A DNA stretch of 60,445 bases from contig CALUTW010000013.1 of NCBI GenBank assembly GCA_944323805.1, positions 1 through 60,445 on the forward strand, read 5' to 3'. The position numbers and the translations under genes were made by a program. How positions within the stretch are numbered: position 1 is the first letter of the stretch; each line of letters opens with the position of its first letter. This DNA comes from an uncultured Bacteroidales bacterium. GTDB taxonomy: Bacteria; Bacteroidota; Bacteroidia; Bacteroidales; UBA932. Shown piece after piece: positions 58,602 to 60,445 of this stretch. The notes beneath the pieces were generated by a model. That model worked only from the letters and a program-made list of their open reading frames with translations, ran no database searches and was not told the origin of the DNA.

Positions 58602-59879
58602 ATGAAAGCAAAATATAGAGCAAGAATTGCCGATCAACTCCTTCTACAGAAACTTGCAGGCAAGGGGGCTGTTCTCATTGAAGGACCAAAATGGTGCGGC
58701 AAGACAACAACAGCAGAACAGGTTGCCAAAAGCGTCATTTATATGTCTGAACCGGGCAAAACCGAACAAAACAGACAATTGGCAAGGCTGAATCCCGCCC
58801 TGTTGCTGAAAGGGGAAAATCCGAGACTGATAGATGAATGGCAGGTCGCCCCGATTTTATGGGACAGCATAAGATTTGAAGCCGACCACAACGATGGCTT
58901 AGGACTGTTTATCCTTACAGGGTCATCTGTCCCTGCCGATATGAGCGAAGTCATACATTCAGGCACAGGAAGGATAGGATGGCTGAAAATGAGGACAATG
59001 TCCTTGTGGGAATCCGGCGAATCCAGCGGAGATGTCTCCCTCGGAAATCTTTTTTTATCCCCTGCGACAATAAGCGGAATATCTACGGCAGACCTGGAAA
59101 AAATCGCTTTTATAACCTGCCGTGGAGGATGGCCGCTGGCCTTAAACATGGAAAATAAAGTTGCCTTGGACCAGGCATTTGACTATATAGATGCTGTTGA
59201 AAAACGGGATATTTCTCAAGTAGACGGCATCAGCAGGGACTCCACCCGCACACACAGGCTTTTACGGTCCTACGCAAGGCATCAGGGAGCACAAGCCTCA
59301 TACGGGACAATTAAGGCAGACTTGACTGCAAACGAATCCGACACCTTGAATGAAGATACTATCGCATCATACATCAATGCTCTCAAAAAATTATTTGTAA
59401 TAGAAGATTCCGAGGCATGGAATCCGAACCTGAGATCAAAATCTGCCATCAGAACTTCCGATACACGATATTTCATTGACCCGTCAATCGCCACTGCGGC
59501 TTTGGGGTTAGGTCCGGAAGACCTGATGAATGACCTTGAAACATTCGGCCTCATGTTTGAAACCCTTTGCATACGGGATCTGAGAATATATTCAGAGGCT
59601 CTGAACGGAAAAATATTCCATTTCAGAGACAGGAACGGACTTGAATGCGATGCTGTCATTCATCTCCGCAACGGTTCATATGGACTGGTAGAAATCAAGC
59701 TCGGAGGAGATGACCTTATAGAGAAAGGCGCAGACACTCTGAAAGAACTTGCAGGAAAAATCGATTCCGGACGGATGAAACAGCCTTCCTTTCTTATGGT
59801 ACTGACGGCAGCAGGACCATACGCATACAGAAGAGAGGACGGAATATATGTCGTTCCGATAGGATGTCTTAAAGACTGA
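58602..59879 (+). CDS. ATP-binding protein with AAA_14 and DUF4143 domains
   Basis: A 425-residue P-loop ATPase. Walker A is GPKWCGKTT (Lys34), the Walker B-like segment is RLIDEWQ, and a sensor-type FILTGSS follows. The C-terminal DUF4143 domain (about residues 230-400) contains ECDAVIHLRNGSYGLVEIK, an Asp...Glu-x-Lys pattern like PD-(D/E)xK nucleases. Such proteins are common, scattered accessory genes of unknown function. The gene is more AT-rich than its neighbours and is bracketed by terminators, consistent with horizontal acquisition. It stands alone, with its own promoter and a 23-bp repeat array upstream. Confidence 0.85.
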   Translation: MKAKYRARIADQLLLQKLAGKGAVLIEGPKWCGKTTTAEQVAKSVIYMSEPGKTEQNRQLARLNPALLLKGENPRLIDEWQVAPILWDSIRFEADHNDGLGLFILTGSSVPADMSEVIHSGTGRIGWLKMRTMSLWESGESSGDVSLGNLFLSPATISGISTADLEKIAFITCRGGWPLALNMENKVALDQAFDYIDAVEKRDISQVDGISRDSTRTHRLLRSYARHQGAQASYGTIKADLTANESDTLNEDTIASYINALKKLFVIEDSEAWNPNLRSKSAIRTSDTRYFIDPSIATAALGLGPEDLMNDLETFGLMFETLCIRDLRIYSEALNGKIFHFRDRNGLECDAVIHLRNGSYGLVEIKLGGDDLIEKGADTLKELAGKIDSGRMKQPSFLMVLTAAGPYAYRREDGIYVVPIGCLKD

Positions 59880-59886
59880 CTAAATG

Positions 59887-59966
59887 AAAAGAAGCCGAAT
59901 CCCAAAAGGAGGATTTTCAAATCAAGCGTAACGCAGAAAATACCCTTCTTGGTCGGCTTCTTTTTC
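59887..59966. terminator. Probable bidirectional terminator between the convergent last two genes
   Basis: AAAAGAAGCCGA (59887-59898) pairs perfectly with TCGGCTTCTTTT (59953-59964), followed by a T. The loop is long (54 nt). The position, just after the DUF4143 stop and after the stop of the leftward gene, fits a shared terminator. Confidence 0.6.
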
Positions 59967-59983
59967 GTCAGTCGGGCGGACGA

Positions 59984-60445
59984 CTACTGTCCGTCGGTTT
60001 CAGTGATGATTTCCACCCCGTTCAGGTCAAGGAGAGTAAACTGGCATTTATCATCATATCTTGTCAGTATACCGGTAAAATTGACATGGGCGCCATCGAG
60101 AATCTGCTGGTCGATCCTGGTATCGGCGAACCTGGCATAGCCGCTTGTCCGCACTTCAACGTTGACCGAGCCTTTCTTGAAATACTGGCTGACACTGTAT
60201 GCCATCCCGTCCACAAACCTCGACTTGTCTTCCTCAGGTACGGCACCACCGAAACCCTTGTCAAGGTATTTATAGAAACCGGTCTCGGACATGGCCCAGG
60301 TATTTATGCCGCAGTTCCCGTACTGTGCATGGATATCATCATCGAGGAAGAGACAGTTGCCTTCATAGTCCTCCCTGTCCCCGTTCGGATCATAGTACAG
60401 CAGAACAAATATCTGGTTGCCGTATGAAAGGTCCTCAATCCTCAC
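59984..60445 (-). CDS. Unrecognised protein, C-terminal part only
   Basis: At least 153 residues, open to the right edge of the window; the GTG at the edge is probably not the true start. I do not recognise the family. The visible part has Tyr/Asp/Gly-rich strands, with a final segment (LDGAHVNFTGILTRYDDKCQFTLLD is too long to be a motif; key residues Gly-Ala-His and Thr-Arg-Tyr-Asp) that looks like an OB-fold or small beta-barrel. There are no catalytic motifs. It is convergent with the DUF4143 gene. Confidence 0.55.
   Translation of the reverse strand: MRIEDLSYGNQIFVLLYYDPNGDREDYEGNCLFLDDDIHAQYGNCGINTWAMSETGFYKYLDKGFGGAVPEEDKSRFVDGMAYSVSQYFKKGSVNVEVRTSGYARFADTRIDQQILDGAHVNFTGILTRYDDKCQFTLLDLNGVEIITETDGQ

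Overview
The window is chromosomal DNA from a member of the Bacteroidota, most likely a gut-type Bacteroidales species (Rikenellaceae/Alistipes-like or Bacteroides-like; the genus cannot be fixed from the sequence alone). The evidence is a SusC/SusD pair with surface lipoproteins, a hybrid two-component sensor (HTCS), DUF5686 and DUF4837 proteins, near absence of Shine-Dalgarno sequences, and repeated TAnnTTTG promoter -7 elements.

Layout. 1-20.7 kb is mostly housekeeping: a DUF5686 outer-membrane-type protein; an etfB-etfA-acyl-CoA dehydrogenase operon; a secreted tandem-ThuA protein with a GH18 enzyme; a leftward cluster of ruvX, peptide deformylase, phosphohexomutase, trkA, trkH and a DedA protein; a rightward M23 peptidase-dxr-rseP-DUF4837 operon; tRNA-Glu(UUC)-rpsT; tRNA-Pro(CGG); and a periplasmic thioredoxin.

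20.8-51.8 kb is a large polysaccharide utilization locus (PUL) for glycosaminoglycans. An HTCS regulator lies at one end. Two arms diverge from an intergenic control region at 39.95-40.25 kb. The left arm encodes a surface PL12 heparinase III-type lyase, a surface glycan-binding protein, SusC and SusD; then, after an intrinsic terminator, a PL8 chondroitin ABC-type lyase and a GH95 fucosidase-family enzyme. The right arm encodes a GH88 unsaturated glucuronyl hydrolase, a second PL12 lyase, an S1 sulfatase resembling GlcNAc-6-O-sulfatases, a DUF3604/PHP-fold metallohydrolase with a Tat-like lipoprotein signal, a ROK sugar kinase, a second Ser-type sulfatase and a PL21 heparinase II. The core gene set and order match what I recall of the Bacteroides thetaiotaomicron heparan sulfate PUL. 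PL21, the DUF3604 protein, the ROK kinase, the second sulfatase and the PL8/GH95 pair are additions. The implied flow is: surface cleavage of heparin/heparan sulfate and capture through SusCD; periplasmic depolymerisation; desulfation and removal of the unsaturated uronate; then cytoplasmic phosphorylation of the amino sugar. The PL8 lyase suggests chondroitin/dermatan sulfate is handled at the same locus.

51.9-60.4 kb returns to housekeeping (RNase R, GpmI, a ROK kinase coupled to mannose-6-phosphate isomerase). It is followed by a more AT-rich, probably acquired AAA/DUF4143 ATPase gene. Its promoter is preceded by four exact-period 23-bp direct repeats. The window ends inside an unrecognised gene.

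The points most worth following up are the DUF3604 protein inside a heparan sulfate operon, the combination of heparan and chondroitin lyases with a GH95 enzyme, the 21-bp-spaced direct repeats and the 15-bp palindrome in the PUL control region, and the 23-bp repeat array.
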